Below, in pieces: positions 1 through 11,054 of a DNA stretch of 33,835 bases (within the stretch, counting starts at the first letter, position 1; each line of letters opens with the position of its first letter). The stretch comes from Rhodanobacter sp. C05. GTDB taxonomy: Bacteria; Pseudomonadota; Gammaproteobacteria; Xanthomonadales; Rhodanobacteraceae. The notes under the pieces were generated by a model, which made no database searches, was not told the origin of the DNA, and saw nothing but the letters and a program-made list of their open reading frames with translations. The translations under genes were made by a program, and so were the position numbers. The stretch is from NCBI RefSeq assembly GCF_002001165.1, contig NZ_MUNQ01000024.1:1-33835 (forward strand). Direction: 5' to 3'.

Positions 1-33
1 TTGCCATGCAAGAGTAGGTCACCGCCAGGGGCT
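1..33 (+). rRNA. rrf: 5S ribosomal RNA, 3' end only (partial)
   Basis: The first bases match the conserved 3' part of gammaproteobacterial 5S rRNA (CATGCAAGAGTAGG followed by GCCAGGGG). The 5' part lies outside the window. The 3' boundary is approximate, placed where the closing-stem strand (GGTCACCGCCAGGGG) ends. It implies a complete rrn operon immediately upstream, reading into the window. A terminator follows directly. Confidence 0.88.
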
Positions 34-41
34 TTATCCCC

Positions 42-79
42 AAACCCTCGTAGCTCACGCTACGGGGGTTTGTTCTTTT
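42..79 (+). terminator. rRNA operon terminator 1
   Basis: A 13-base arm at 42-54 pairs with 59-71 (AAACCCTCGTAGC with GCTACGGGGGTTT, one T-G wobble) around a 4-base loop. It is followed by GTTCTTTT. It sits right after the 5S end and is a classic intrinsic terminator for the rrn transcript. Confidence 0.85.
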
Positions 80-103
80 AGGCGCCTCGGCGCCTCCCGC
101 AAC

Positions 104-127
104 AGGTCACCGCCAGGGGCTTTATCC
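104..127 (+). repeat. Second copy of the 5S rRNA 3' tail (direct repeat of 16-39)
   Basis: Twenty-four bases at 104-127 are identical to 16-39 (from AGGTCACCGCC to TTTATCC), 88 bases downstream. The copy lies after the first terminator and is itself followed by a second one. No other 5S bases are visible around it, so it is a remnant of a duplicated or recombined 5S gene end, not a second functional 5S gene. Confidence 0.85.
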
Positions 128-132
128 TGAAC

Positions 133-162
133 AACCCTCACCGGAAACGGGGGGGTTTCTTT
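133..162 (+). terminator. rRNA operon terminator 2
   Basis: AACCCTCACCG (133-143) pairs with CGGGGGGGTT (148-157) across a GAAA tetraloop, with A140 bulged and one T-G pair. TCTTT follows. The sequence differs from terminator 1 although both follow the same 5S-tail sequence, giving tandem terminators between the rrn operon and glpK. Confidence 0.7.
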
Positions 163-286
163 GCCTCGTCTTGCTGGGGCGAGCGCAGATATCGACTCGA
201 AACGGGCACGTCGAAGCGCATGGATCGTCCGTGACGCCGGCGTGTTGCTACTCTGTACGGACGCATTCTTGTTGCGCACGGTATAG

Positions 287-1795
<1,509 letters not shown>

Positions 1796-1800
1796 TGCAA

Positions 1801-1825
1801 CAAGGCTCCCATCGAGGGAGCCTTG
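1801..1825. terminator. Hairpin between convergent glpK and the PfkB kinase gene
   Basis: CAAGGCTCCC (1801-1810) and GGGAGCCTTG (1816-1825) form a perfect 10-bp stem with loop ATCGA, six bases after the glpK stop and 24 bases beyond the stop of the convergent gene. There is no long T-run on either side, so efficiency as an intrinsic terminator is uncertain. Position and symmetry suggest a bidirectional terminator. Confidence 0.6.
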
Positions 1826-1848
1826 CATGTCGGTCTGAGCTGCAGCAA

Positions 1849-2784
1849 TCAATCCAGTGCGTAGCCGAACTGGTCAAGGAACTCCGCCGCGAACTCGGCA
1901 TAGCTGAAGCGCTGGTTCTGGGTGCCTGGATGCTCCACCTTCAGCGCGCCCATCAACGAGGCCATGCGGCCGACTGTCGGCCAATCCTTGCCGCGCATGA
2001 TGCCGAAGATCAGGCCGGCGCGATAAGCGTCGCCACAGCCGGTGGGGTCGACGATACGACGCTCGCGCGCCGGCGGGATCTGATGCGTCTCGCCTTCGGC
2101 ATGAATGACCGAGCCACGTGGCCCCTGGGTCACGATATAGGCCTTCACCCGTCCCGAGATCTCGTCGGCGCTCCAGCCCGTGCGGGTCTGCAGCAGCTGT
2201 GACTCGTAGTCGTTGACGATCACATAGGTCGACTTTTCGATCATCGCGCGGAATTCGTCACCGCTGAACAGCGGCATCGCCTGGCCCGGATCAAAGATGA
2301 ACGGCACGCCGCGTGCGGCGAACTCGTCCACATGTTGAAGCATGGCTTCGCGGCCATCGGGCGCAACGATGGCGAAATCGATGTCCGGGATGTCGCGCAC
2401 ATGGTTTTCCTGCGCACTGGACATGGCGCCAGGATGGAAGGCGGTGATCTGGTTATTGTCCAGGTCAGTGGTGATGAAGCATTGCGGGGTGAACTGGTCG
2501 TCGAATTCGCGCACGCATTCGAGCCGGATACCGCATTGCTCCATATGCTTGCGATATGGCGCGAAGTCCTGGCCCACAGCCGCCACCGGCAGCGGATCGC
2601 CGCCGAGCAGCTTGAGGTTGTAGGCAATGTTGCCGGCGCAACCGCCAAACTCGCGACGCATCCGCGGCACCAGAAACGACACATTCAGGATGTGCATCTG
2701 ATCGGGCAGGATGTGGTTCTTGAACTGGTCCTGGAACACCATGATGGTGTCATAGGCCAGCGATCCGCAGATGACGGCTGACAT
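1849..2784 (-). CDS. PfkB-family carbohydrate/adenosine kinase
   Basis: A ribokinase-fold kinase of 311 residues that should transfer phosphate from ATP to a sugar or nucleoside hydroxyl. Visible signatures are the N-terminal substrate region (ICGSLAYDTIMVF, then FGGCAGNIAYNLKLLGG near residues 46-62) and the C-terminal PfkB motif DPTGCGDAYRAGL (246-258), with D252 as the predicted catalytic base and the anion hole in TGCGD. The DPTGCGDAYR form resembles proteins annotated as adenosine kinase in proteobacteria, but the substrate cannot be fixed from sequence alone. The ATG at 2784 was chosen because the family N-terminus begins there. The reading frame stays open to 3006, but that extension has no family resemblance. 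It is divergent from mreB across 275 bases and convergent with glpK. Confidence 0.88.
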   Translation of the reverse strand: MSAVICGSLAYDTIMVFQDQFKNHILPDQMHILNVSFLVPRMRREFGGCAGNIAYNLKLLGGDPLPVAAVGQDFAPYRKHMEQCGIRLECVREFDDQFTPQCFITTDLDNNQITAFHPGAMSSAQENHVRDIPDIDFAIVAPDGREAMLQHVDEFAARGVPFIFDPGQAMPLFSGDEFRAMIEKSTYVIVNDYESQLLQTRTGWSADEISGRVKAYIVTQGPRGSVIHAEGETHQIPPARERRIVDPTGCGDAYRAGLIFGIMRGKDWPTVGRMASLMGALKVEHPGTQNQRFSYAEFAAEFLDQFGYALD

Positions 2785-2989
2785 GATGTGCGGGAGCCCC
2801 CGGGCAAGGTGAAGAGGCCGCGACAACCGCGTCCGGCCCGAAGCCGAACCGGTAGTTCCGGCCAAAGGGTGGAATCGTACCGTCATCCGGCCGCGTTGGC
2901 GACTTCTTGCGCCGGTACGCAGTTCATCCTCGCTGGTGCAAAACGCGCATATCGCCGTGTTGTAGAAGGATTTCTTAACGTTAATGTCC

Positions 2990-4106
<1,117 letters not shown>

Positions 4107-4108
4107 GA

Positions 4109-4375
4109 AGAGCCTGCTCATGGTCGCTCCACAGCGCGCGTTGTCGGTGGGCGGCCGTCAGGTGGCAGTGCATGGCGCTGTACTTGACTGGCGGTCAGGT
4201 CAAGCGATGTGCTGCCGCATGGGGGCCGTCCACCGGCAACCCTGCGGGCCGGGGCGGTTTGCCCACATGCCGGCGTCATCGCTCAGTCGTGTATCGACAT
4301 ACACTCCATCGCTCTTCCTTGGCCTGCGCGCAAACCGCTCCCGGCGCAGCCGTGGAGCAACCATGAGCAGGCTCT
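4109..4375. repeat. 267-bp element bounded by 24-bp inverted repeats between mreB and mreC
   Basis: Left arm 4109-4132 and right arm 4352-4375 are inverted copies matching at 23 of 24 positions (cores AGAGCCTGCTCATGGT and ACCATGAGCAGGCTCT, then a single mismatch, then seven more pairs). The 219 bases between carry no recognisable gene. The left arm starts two bases after the mreB stop, and the right arm ends seven bases before the mreC ATG. Possible readings are a MITE-like insertion, or a long-range RNA stem in the mreBCD transcript covering the mreC translation start. No clear target-site duplication is visible at the outer edges. Confidence 0.8.
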
Positions 4376-4382
4376 AGCCGCC

Positions 4383-5381
4383 ATGGCGCGTGCGCGCGAT
4401 GAGTCCTCGCCGCTGTTCGCCGGCAATGCGGCCGGCACGCTTCGGCTGATTGTCTATCTCGCACTGGCTGTGGTGCTGATGGTGCTCGACCAGCGCAACG
4501 GCTGGCTGTGGCGGCTGCGTTATACCGCGGCTGCCGTGGTGGAGCCTGTGTATCGGCTCGCTGGCTTGCCCGCGGCCGGTGTGCGCACCATGAGTGTGGC
4601 GTTCGCCGATCGCCAACGCCTCACCGAGCAGAATCAGCGCCTGCGCGAGGATCTGCTGCTGGCCAATGCCAAGCTCAATCGCATGTCCGCGGTGGCCGAA
4701 CAGAACCAGCGCCTGAAGGAATTGCTCGACACCCAGCGCAGCCTCGAACTGAACGTGCAGCTGGCACGGGTGATCGGTGTGGACATCGGAGCGTATCGTT
4801 ATCAGTTGACCCTGAACGTGGGTGCGCGCGACGGCGTAAAGCCAGGCCAGCCGGTGATCGATGCGCACGGCGTGATGGGGCAGGTGAAGGAAGTGCTGCC
4901 GACCACCGCTGTGGTGATGCTTGTGACCGATCCGGCGCATGCGATTCCAGTCGTGATCGAGCGTTCCGGCCTGCGCACGGTGGCTTACGGTTCGCGTGAC
5001 GGCAATCAGCTGACCTTGCCGAACATACCGCTGGCAGCTGATGTGCGTGCCGGTGATCGCCTGCTGACCTCCGGTCTTGGTGGACGCTTCCCGCCGGGTT
5101 TTCCGGTGGGTGAGATCCGTTCGGTGGCTCCGGCCAGCACCGGCATGTTCCAGGTGGCACAGGCACAGCCGGCGGCGGATATCGATCGCAGCGAGGACGT
5201 GTTGCTGCTGCATGATCAGGCCGAACCTGACGGGCCACCGGCGCCGGTGAAACCGATGGGGCCACCGCGTGATCTGACGCCGGCGGCTGGCGATGCGCCA
5301 GCTACGTCAGCGAGTCAGATCGGTGCGCCTGCTGCTGCCAAACCGGCAACACCAGTCACGACGCATGGAGCGCAGCGATGA
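4383..5381 (+). CDS. mreC: Cell shape-determining protein MreC
   Basis: A bitopic membrane protein whose periplasmic part contacts PBP2 and MreD in the elongasome. It is 332 residues. A short cytoplasmic N-terminus with FAGNAAGTLR is followed by one membrane helix (LIVYLALAVVLMVL, about 20-35), then a coiled coil (about 75-120, RLTEQNQRLREDLLLANAKL... RLKELLDTQ), then the beta-rich MreC domain with VNVG-type elements (LTLNVGARDGVKPGQPV, GVMGQVKEV, VVMLVTDPAHAIPV, LLTSGLGGRFPPGFPVG). A Pro/Ala-rich tail follows. The ATG at 4383 is preferred over in-frame upstream starts because those lie within the non-coding inverted-repeat element. No strong Shine-Dalgarno is seen, and the upstream 20 bases are part of the repeat arm. 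Its stop overlaps the mreD start (ATGA). Confidence 0.93.
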   Translation: MARARDESSPLFAGNAAGTLRLIVYLALAVVLMVLDQRNGWLWRLRYTAAAVVEPVYRLAGLPAAGVRTMSVAFADRQRLTEQNQRLREDLLLANAKLNRMSAVAEQNQRLKELLDTQRSLELNVQLARVIGVDIGAYRYQLTLNVGARDGVKPGQPVIDAHGVMGQVKEVLPTTAVVMLVTDPAHAIPVVIERSGLRTVAYGSRDGNQLTLPNIPLAADVRAGDRLLTSGLGGRFPPGFPVGEIRSVAPASTGMFQVAQAQPAADIDRSEDVLLLHDQAEPDGPPAPVKPMGPPRDLTPAAGDAPATSASQIGAPAAAKPATPVTTHGAQR

Positions 5382-5863
5382 ACCGGCAACGCCTGAGCCT
5401 GTGGTGGTTTGTCGGCACGCTGCTGTTTGCGCTGCTGTCGATGCTGGTACCGCTGCCAGGCGTGCTGGAACCGTTCAAGCCGTACTGGCCGGCGCTGTTC
5501 CTGCTGTACTGGTCGCTGGAGTCCGAGGACCGGGTCAGCCTGGGGCTGGCCTTCGGCATCGGGCTGGCTGCGGATCTGCTCAATGGCGTGGTGCTGGGTG
5601 AACAGGCCTTGCGCTTGTGCGCGCTGGTCTTCATTGCACTGCGCTTCCGGTCGCGCCTGCGTTTCTTCCCGATGTGGCAGCAGACCCTTGCCGTGCTGGC
5701 ATTGCTGGTGAACGACCGCATCCTGCTGCTGATCGTGCGCATGCTGGCGGGTGGAACGCTGCCGCCGGCCAGCTGGTGGATATCGCCGTTTGTCGGCGCC
5801 GCGCTGTGGCCGTTCCTGTTCCTGTTGCTCGACGACCTGCGCGCCCGCCTGCGCATTCAGTAG
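5378..5863 (+). CDS. mreD: Rod shape-determining protein MreD
   Basis: A small polytopic inner-membrane protein (161 residues, E. coli 162) that links MreC and the MrdA/RodA synthase. It has about five hydrophobic helices, including LWWFVGTLLFALLSMLVPLPG, YWPALFLLYWSLE, LGLAFGIGLAADLLNGVVLGEQAL (the conserved GL..DLL.G..LG element) and a C-terminal PFVGAALWPFLFLLLDDLR. It starts in a four-base ATGA overlap with mreC, which suggests coupled translation. mrdA starts four bases after its stop. Confidence 0.9.
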   Translation: MNRQRLSLWWFVGTLLFALLSMLVPLPGVLEPFKPYWPALFLLYWSLESEDRVSLGLAFGIGLAADLLNGVVLGEQALRLCALVFIALRFRSRLRFFPMWQQTLAVLALLVNDRILLLIVRMLAGGTLPPASWWISPFVGAALWPFLFLLLDDLRARLRIQ

Positions 5864-5867
5864 ACCG

Positions 5868-7844
5868 ATGAAGATCCGTCGATCGATCAAGGATACCCGC
5901 GGCGAAAGCGCCTTGTTCCGGCGTCGCGCGCTGGCGGGTTTCGTGCTGATCCTGCTGGGTCTGTGCCTGCTGGTCAGCCGTTACATGTTGCTGCAGGTGA
6001 CACGCTACGACGAGTTCGCCACCCGTTCGACCAACAACAGCGTCAAGCCACGGGTGATTCCGCCGGCGCGCGGATTGATCTACGACCGCAACGGTGTGCT
6101 GCTGGCCGACAACGTGCCGGCGTTCCGGCTCGAAGTGGTACCCGACAAGATCAACGACATGCCTGCCCTGCTGACCGAGCTTGGCAAGGTGGTGCCGCTG
6201 GGTCAGGACGACCTGGACGCGTTCAAGAAGCAGCTCCAGCAGAGTCGGCGCTTCGACAGTGTGCCGCTGAAGATGCGCCTGAGCGAAGACGAGATCGATC
6301 GCTTCGCGGTGAACCGCTGGCGTTTCCCGGGTGTGGATGTGGTGCCTTACCTGACCCGACGTTATCCGTTGGGCGCGTTGTTTGCGCATGTCGTGGGCTA
6401 TGTCAGCCGCATCGATGCCGATGATCTTGCCCGGCTCGATCCCAAGCTCTACCAGGGCACCAGCCATGTGGGCCGCACCGGCATCGAGCGATCCTACGAG
6501 GATGTGTTGCATGGCACGCCGGGCTACGAGCTGGACGAGGTGAATGCCGATGGGCGCATCCAGCAGGTGCTGGAAACGCATCCGCCGGTACCCGGCAGGA
6601 ATCTGTACCTGAGTATCGACGCGCGCATCCAGAAGGCCGCGGAGGCGGCGTTCGACGACCGGCTTGGTGCTGCGGTGGCGATCGATCCACGCAATGGCCA
6701 GGTGCTGGCGATGGTCAGCATTCCCAGCTTCGATCCCAACCTGTTCGTCAATGGCATCAGTCAGGCTGATTACAGTGCACTGACCAACGACCCGGCCAAG
6801 CCGTTGGTCAATCGTGCAATGAAAGGCGTCTATCCGCCCGGCTCGACGGTGAAGCCGCTGCTCGCGCTGGGCGGACTCGAAGATGGTGTGCGTCGGCCCG
6901 AGGACACGGTGCTGTCCACCGGCCAGTTCTGCCTGCCCGGACATGCGCGCTGCTATCGCGACGACGAGCGCTATGGCAATGGCACGGTGAACATGGTGCG
7001 GGCGATCGAGTTGTCGACCAATACCTATTTCTACAAGCTGGCACTGGATCTGGGCATCGACCGGTTGAGTGCCTGGATGAGTCGCTTCAGTTTCGGTGGC
7101 AAGACCGGCATCGACCTGGTCGGTGAATCCGAAGGCGTGCTGCCTTCGCGTGAATGGAAGGCTGCCCACTTCAAGGCAGGCTGGTTCCCTGGCGATACCG
7201 TCATTTCAGGTATCGGCCAGGGTTTCTGGGCGGTGACGCCACTGCAGCTCGGTCATGCCGTGGCTACCCTGGCCGGGCATGGCGTGCCCTATCAGCCGCG
7301 GCTGGTGATGGCCACCAAGGCCGTTGCCGAAGCGCAGCCGCAGCCGCTGGCCAATCCGGCTACGGGTCCGTCGCTGATCAGCAAGGCTTCCAACTGGGAC
7401 GTGATCAACGAAGGCATGCGCGCGGTGATTACCGGCGGCACCGGCAAGGGACTGAACGACGGCTTCCCGTATTTGATCGCCGGCAAGAGCGGTACCGCCG
7501 AGCGCTTCTCGCGCACGTCGGAGGCGTACAACACCAACAAGAACTCCGCTTATCTGGCGGCGCGCCATCGCGCATGGTTCGAGGCCTACACCCCGACGGA
7601 TGATCCGCAAATCGCCGCTGCCGTCGTGCTTGAGTCAGGTGCCTGGGGCGCCCAGGATGCCGGGCCGATCGTGCGCAAGATTTTCGATGCGTGGGTGGTG
7701 TTTGCCAAGGGAGGCACACCGCCGGTGGATGCGCCCTTGCCCAAGCCACCAGCGGCGCCGGGCAATGAAGTAGTGCCCGATCAAGCAGTTCCTGTCGAAG
7801 ACGTTCCGGCAGACGCATCCAGCAGCGACGGGGCGACACCATGA
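5868..7844 (+). CDS. mrdA: Penicillin-binding protein 2 (elongation D,D-transpeptidase)
   Basis: A class B penicillin-binding protein that crosslinks peptidoglycan during elongation, anchored by one N-terminal helix (ALAGFVLILLGLCLLVSRYMLL, about 21-42). It is 658 residues. The dimerisation/pedestal region (about 60-240, including PPARGLIYDRNGVLLADN) precedes the transpeptidase domain. Active-site motifs are S326-T-V-K329 (nucleophile), S383-T-N385 and K540-S-G-T543. The GKTGID and PGDTVISGIGQG segments are typical of PBP2. A Pro-rich C-terminal tail of about 60 residues follows the domain. The ATG at 5868 follows mreD by four bases. Its stop overlaps the rodA start (ATGA), which fits the obligate MrdA-RodA partnership. 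Confidence 0.96.
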   Translation: MKIRRSIKDTRGESALFRRRALAGFVLILLGLCLLVSRYMLLQVTRYDEFATRSTNNSVKPRVIPPARGLIYDRNGVLLADNVPAFRLEVVPDKINDMPALLTELGKVVPLGQDDLDAFKKQLQQSRRFDSVPLKMRLSEDEIDRFAVNRWRFPGVDVVPYLTRRYPLGALFAHVVGYVSRIDADDLARLDPKLYQGTSHVGRTGIERSYEDVLHGTPGYELDEVNADGRIQQVLETHPPVPGRNLYLSIDARIQKAAEAAFDDRLGAAVAIDPRNGQVLAMVSIPSFDPNLFVNGISQADYSALTNDPAKPLVNRAMKGVYPPGSTVKPLLALGGLEDGVRRPEDTVLSTGQFCLPGHARCYRDDERYGNGTVNMVRAIELSTNTYFYKLALDLGIDRLSAWMSRFSFGGKTGIDLVGESEGVLPSREWKAAHFKAGWFPGDTVISGIGQGFWAVTPLQLGHAVATLAGHGVPYQPRLVMATKAVAEAQPQPLANPATGPSLISKASNWDVINEGMRAVITGGTGKGLNDGFPYLIAGKSGTAERFSRTSEAYNTNKNSAYLAARHRAWFEAYTPTDDPQIAAAVVLESGAWGAQDAGPIVRKIFDAWVVFAKGGTPPVDAPLPKPPAAPGNEVVPDQAVPVEDVPADASSSDGATP

Positions 7845-8956
7845 TCGAGACCATCCAGGCACGCCTGAGTCGATTCCTGAGCCGCACCCTGACCCGGCCG
7901 CGGATCGACTTGCCGCTGGCCGTCGGCCTGTTCGCGCTGGCGACGGTCGGCCTGGTCACGCTTTACAGCGCTGGGGATGAAAGCATGGCGCTGGTCACTG
8001 GCCAGGCTGGTCGCTTCGTGCTGGGTGGCGTGCTGCTGCTGCTGATCTCGCGCATCCCGCCATCGACCTTGCGCAGCTGGACGCCTTGGCTTTATGCCGG
8101 CAGCACCGCCTTGCTGGTGGTGGTGGCGGTTCTCGGCGAGGGACGCGGTGCCAATCGCTGGTTGAACCTGGGCGTGATGCGCTTTCAGCCGTCCGAACTG
8201 CTCAAGCTGACCATGCCGATGATGGTTGCCTGGTATCTGCATCCGCGCCAGCTGCCGCCGAGCTGGAAAGACATGGCGGTAGTCGGTCTGCTGATCGCGA
8301 TTCCCGCCGGGCTGATCGCCAAGCAACCGGATCTTGGCACGGCCTTGCTGGTGACCGCCGCCGGTGCGTTCGCGCTGTTCCTGTCCGGCATGGCGTGGTG
8401 GCGCATCGGTCTGTTGATCGGTGGGCTTGGCGGCATGATTCCGGTGGGCTGGCATTTCCTGCATCAATACCAGCGCGATCGCGTACTGACCCTGCTCAAC
8501 CCGGAATCCGACCCGCTCGGCAATGGCTGGCACATCATCCAGTCGCAGATCGCGGTGGGCTCCGGCGGCATGTTCGGCAAGGGCTGGCAGCACAGTACGC
8601 AATCGCGGCTGGATTTCCTGCCCGAGCACACCACCGACTTCATCTTTGCGGTGTTCTCCGAGGAGTTCGGCCTGATCGGCGTGATCGGGATCATGCTGCT
8701 GTACGCCTTCATCATCGGCCGTTGCCTGTGGATCGCGATGGAAGCGCGCGATACCTACTCGCGCCTGCTTGCCGGCGCGATCGGCATGAGCTTCTTCGTC
8801 TATGTGTTCGTCAATGGCGGCATGGTCGCCGGCATGCTGCCGGTGGTCGGTGTACCGATGCCGATGATCAGTTACGGCGGCACTTCGGCGGTGTCGTTGC
8901 TGGTCGGCTTCGGTGTGCTGATGTCGATCCACGCCAACCGCAAAATGCACGAATGA
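7841..8956 (+). CDS. rodA: Rod shape-determining SEDS glycosyltransferase RodA
   Basis: A SEDS-family peptidoglycan polymerase using lipid II, working with PBP2 (the upstream gene). It is 371 residues (E. coli RodA 370) with about ten hydrophobic helices. Family signatures are FQPSELLKLTMPMMVAWYL, AKQPDLGTALLV, the periplasmic loop QSQIAVGSGGMFGKGW...LPEHTTDFIFAVFSEEFG with the key acidic region, and C-terminal PMPMISYGGTSAVSLLVGFGVLMSI. The start overlaps the mrdA stop by four bases. The next gene starts 111 bases downstream, so mltB may have an internal promoter or be read through. Confidence 0.96.
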   Translation: MIETIQARLSRFLSRTLTRPRIDLPLAVGLFALATVGLVTLYSAGDESMALVTGQAGRFVLGGVLLLLISRIPPSTLRSWTPWLYAGSTALLVVVAVLGEGRGANRWLNLGVMRFQPSELLKLTMPMMVAWYLHPRQLPPSWKDMAVVGLLIAIPAGLIAKQPDLGTALLVTAAGAFALFLSGMAWWRIGLLIGGLGGMIPVGWHFLHQYQRDRVLTLLNPESDPLGNGWHIIQSQIAVGSGGMFGKGWQHSTQSRLDFLPEHTTDFIFAVFSEEFGLIGVIGIMLLYAFIIGRCLWIAMEARDTYSRLLAGAIGMSFFVYVFVNGGMVAGMLPVVGVPMPMISYGGTSAVSLLVGFGVLMSIHANRKMHE

Positions 8957-9067
8957 ACGCGTTGCCACCTGCTGTTCAGTGAATGGCCCGCGGCAGGACA
9001 GGCTTGCCGTGGCGTGCGTGTTAGGCTTTCGACGAAGTCATCACACCTGTCTTGCGAAGCACACTTC

Positions 9068-10078
9068 ATGACCGTTCTTTTCGCGTCGCGCCCGGTTCGT
9101 TTCCTCGCTGTCCTGAGCCTGTTCTGGATGGGCGTGCCGGCTCCGGCGCAGGCGACGGAACACCCCGGTCAGGCCGAACTGGTGAGTGAAGTGGCACGCG
9201 ATACCGGCAAGAGCCCGCAGACACTGAATGCACTGCTTGATGGCGCGAAGATGCAGCAGAGCATCCTCGATGCGATCAGCCGGCCGGCCGAGGGCAAGCC
9301 TTGGAAGGATTACCGACCGATCTTCCTGACCGACAAGCGCATCAACGACGGCATCGCGTTCTATCGTGAGCACCGTGCCCTGCTGGAGCAGATCGGACGG
9401 CAGTACGGTGTGGCGCCGGAATATCTGGTGGCGATCGTCGGTGTGGAAACCAGTTACGGCCGCAACACCGGCAAATACAAAGTGCTCGACGCACTGGTCA
9501 CGCTGGGCCTGTACTACCCGCCACGTGCGACTTTCTTCCGCGGTGAGCTGAAGACGCTGCTGGAACTGCCGGACAACCATCTGGCCGGGTCGATCGACAC
9601 GCTCACCGGCTCCTATGCCGGTGCGCAGGGCTGGGGCCAGTTCATGCCTTCGAGCATCCGTGACTTCGCGGTGGACGCGGACGGCGATGGCCATATCGAC
9701 CTGCAGAATTCGCTGCCGGATATCTTCGCCAGCGTGGCGAACTATTTCGTGAAGCACGGCTGGGTCAGCGGCGATCCGGTGGCGATCCGTGCGCAACCGG
9801 ATGCGGCCGCCGCAGAGGTTGTCGTGCAGGACGCCTCTCCGCAGTGGCCACTGGAACAACTTGAGGTATGGGGTTATGCGCCGCTGCAGGCGATGGATCC
9901 TGGACGGCTGAGCAGCCTGCAGACGCTTGAAGGCGCGAACGGGCGGGAGTACTGGCTCACCTTCCAGAATTTCTACGTGATCACCCGTTACAACCGCAGT
10001 CCGCTCTACGCGATGGCGGTCAATCAGTTGGCGCAGGCGATTGCTGCCGGCGTGGACCAGGCGGATGCGGCGCGATGA
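9068..10078 (+). CDS. mltB: Lytic murein transglycosylase B
   Basis: A periplasmic lytic transglycosylase (GH103) that cleaves glycan strands with formation of 1,6-anhydroMurNAc. It is 336 residues. The signal peptide is about 1-29 (FLAVLSLFWMGVPAPAQA) and no lipobox cysteine is seen, so it is probably soluble or loosely attached, unlike the lipoprotein form in E. coli. The catalytic glutamate is E127 in IVGVETSYGRNTGKY. Further conserved stretches are PPRATFFRGELKTLL, GSYAGAQGWGQFMPSS, DFAVDADGDGHIDL and YNRSPLYAMAVNQLA. ATG 9068 is preferred to the in-frame ATG at 9014 because it begins the signal peptide. The stop overlaps the rlpA start (ATGA). Confidence 0.93.
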   Translation: MTVLFASRPVRFLAVLSLFWMGVPAPAQATEHPGQAELVSEVARDTGKSPQTLNALLDGAKMQQSILDAISRPAEGKPWKDYRPIFLTDKRINDGIAFYREHRALLEQIGRQYGVAPEYLVAIVGVETSYGRNTGKYKVLDALVTLGLYYPPRATFFRGELKTLLELPDNHLAGSIDTLTGSYAGAQGWGQFMPSSIRDFAVDADGDGHIDLQNSLPDIFASVANYFVKHGWVSGDPVAIRAQPDAAAAEVVVQDASPQWPLEQLEVWGYAPLQAMDPGRLSSLQTLEGANGREYWLTFQNFYVITRYNRSPLYAMAVNQLAQAIAAGVDQADAAR

Positions 10079-10983
10079 GGGCGCTGCGCGCAGCGGCGAT
10101 GCTGACGGCAGTGTTGCTGCTGGCAGGCTGCGGTGGTGCGAAGCCGAAACCATCGCGTGGCGGCAGCGCGCAGGCGTCGTATCGGACGACGGCTTCCGGT
10201 CACGGCGACAGTCTCAACGACGATCTCAGCCAGCCGCAGGGCAGCCGCTATCGCGACAGCAGCGACAGTGTGCCGGGTGGCCCCCCACCGGACATCAGCA
10301 AGCTGGTCGAGCCGGTGCCGAAGGTCGAACCACATTCGCTGTACGGCAACAAGTCGCCTTACACCGTGCTCGGGCAGACGTATCGCGTGCTGCCTAGCGC
10401 GCGCGGCTACGACGAGCGCGGGATCGCCTCGTTCTACGGCAACAAGTTCCACGGCTACAAGACATCCAGCCTGGAAACCTACGACATGTACGCGTTCACC
10501 GCCGCCAGCAAGACCTTGCCGCTGCCCAGTTATGCCAGGGTCACCAACCTGCAGAACGGCAAGAGCGTGATCGTGCGGATCAACGACCGTGGCCCGTTCC
10601 ATGAGGATCGGGTGATCGACCTGTCCTATGCGGCGGCGGTGAAGATCGGTGTCTGGCCCAAGGGTACCGGGCTGGTCGAGGTGCGCGGGATTGACCCCGG
10701 CGAGCCTGGACAGGAACTGCCGCCGCCGGCGGTGGTCTCAACCGGACACCCCGGAATCTATCTGCAGGTAGGCGCGTTTTCCGATGCGGACAATGCCGAG
10801 CGGGTGGCCCAGCGCCTGCGCCAGGCCCAGCTTGGTGACGTGCGGGTGACCGAGACCGAAGTCAACGGTCGTCGCGTGCGCCGTGTACGGGTCGGGCCGC
10901 TGGCGGATGTCGACAGCGCCGACCGGGTCAGTGCCCAGATCGAGGGCATGGGCCTGCCCAGGCCGCAGGTCGCGGTAGACTGA
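10075..10983 (+). CDS. rlpA: RlpA-family septal lytic transglycosylase lipoprotein with SPOR domain
   Basis: An outer-membrane lipoprotein that cleaves peptidoglycan, preferentially stem-less (denuded) glycans in characterised Pseudomonas RlpA. It is 302 residues. Lipobox LAGC places the lipidated cysteine at C19. The double-psi beta-barrel domain lies at about 115-193 (ASFYGNKFHGYKTSSLETYDM, then VIVRINDRGPF with E134 and D171 at the usual catalytic positions). A C-terminal SPOR domain (about 226-300, IYLQVGAFSDADNAERVAQRLRQ) should target it to denuded glycan at the septum. The usual SWYG is SFYG here. It overlaps mltB by four bases. dacC starts 71 bases after its stop. Confidence 0.93.
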   Translation: MRALRAAAMLTAVLLLAGCGGAKPKPSRGGSAQASYRTTASGHGDSLNDDLSQPQGSRYRDSSDSVPGGPPPDISKLVEPVPKVEPHSLYGNKSPYTVLGQTYRVLPSARGYDERGIASFYGNKFHGYKTSSLETYDMYAFTAASKTLPLPSYARVTNLQNGKSVIVRINDRGPFHEDRVIDLSYAAAVKIGVWPKGTGLVEVRGIDPGEPGQELPPPAVVSTGHPGIYLQVGAFSDADNAERVAQRLRQAQLGDVRVTETEVNGRRVRRVRVGPLADVDSADRVSAQIEGMGLPRPQVAVD

Positions 10984-11054
10984 GCGGGTTTGTTTCAACA
11001 TTGACATCTAGCGGGCAGCTGCATGCCGGCATCAAGACTGGACTGAAGACCACG

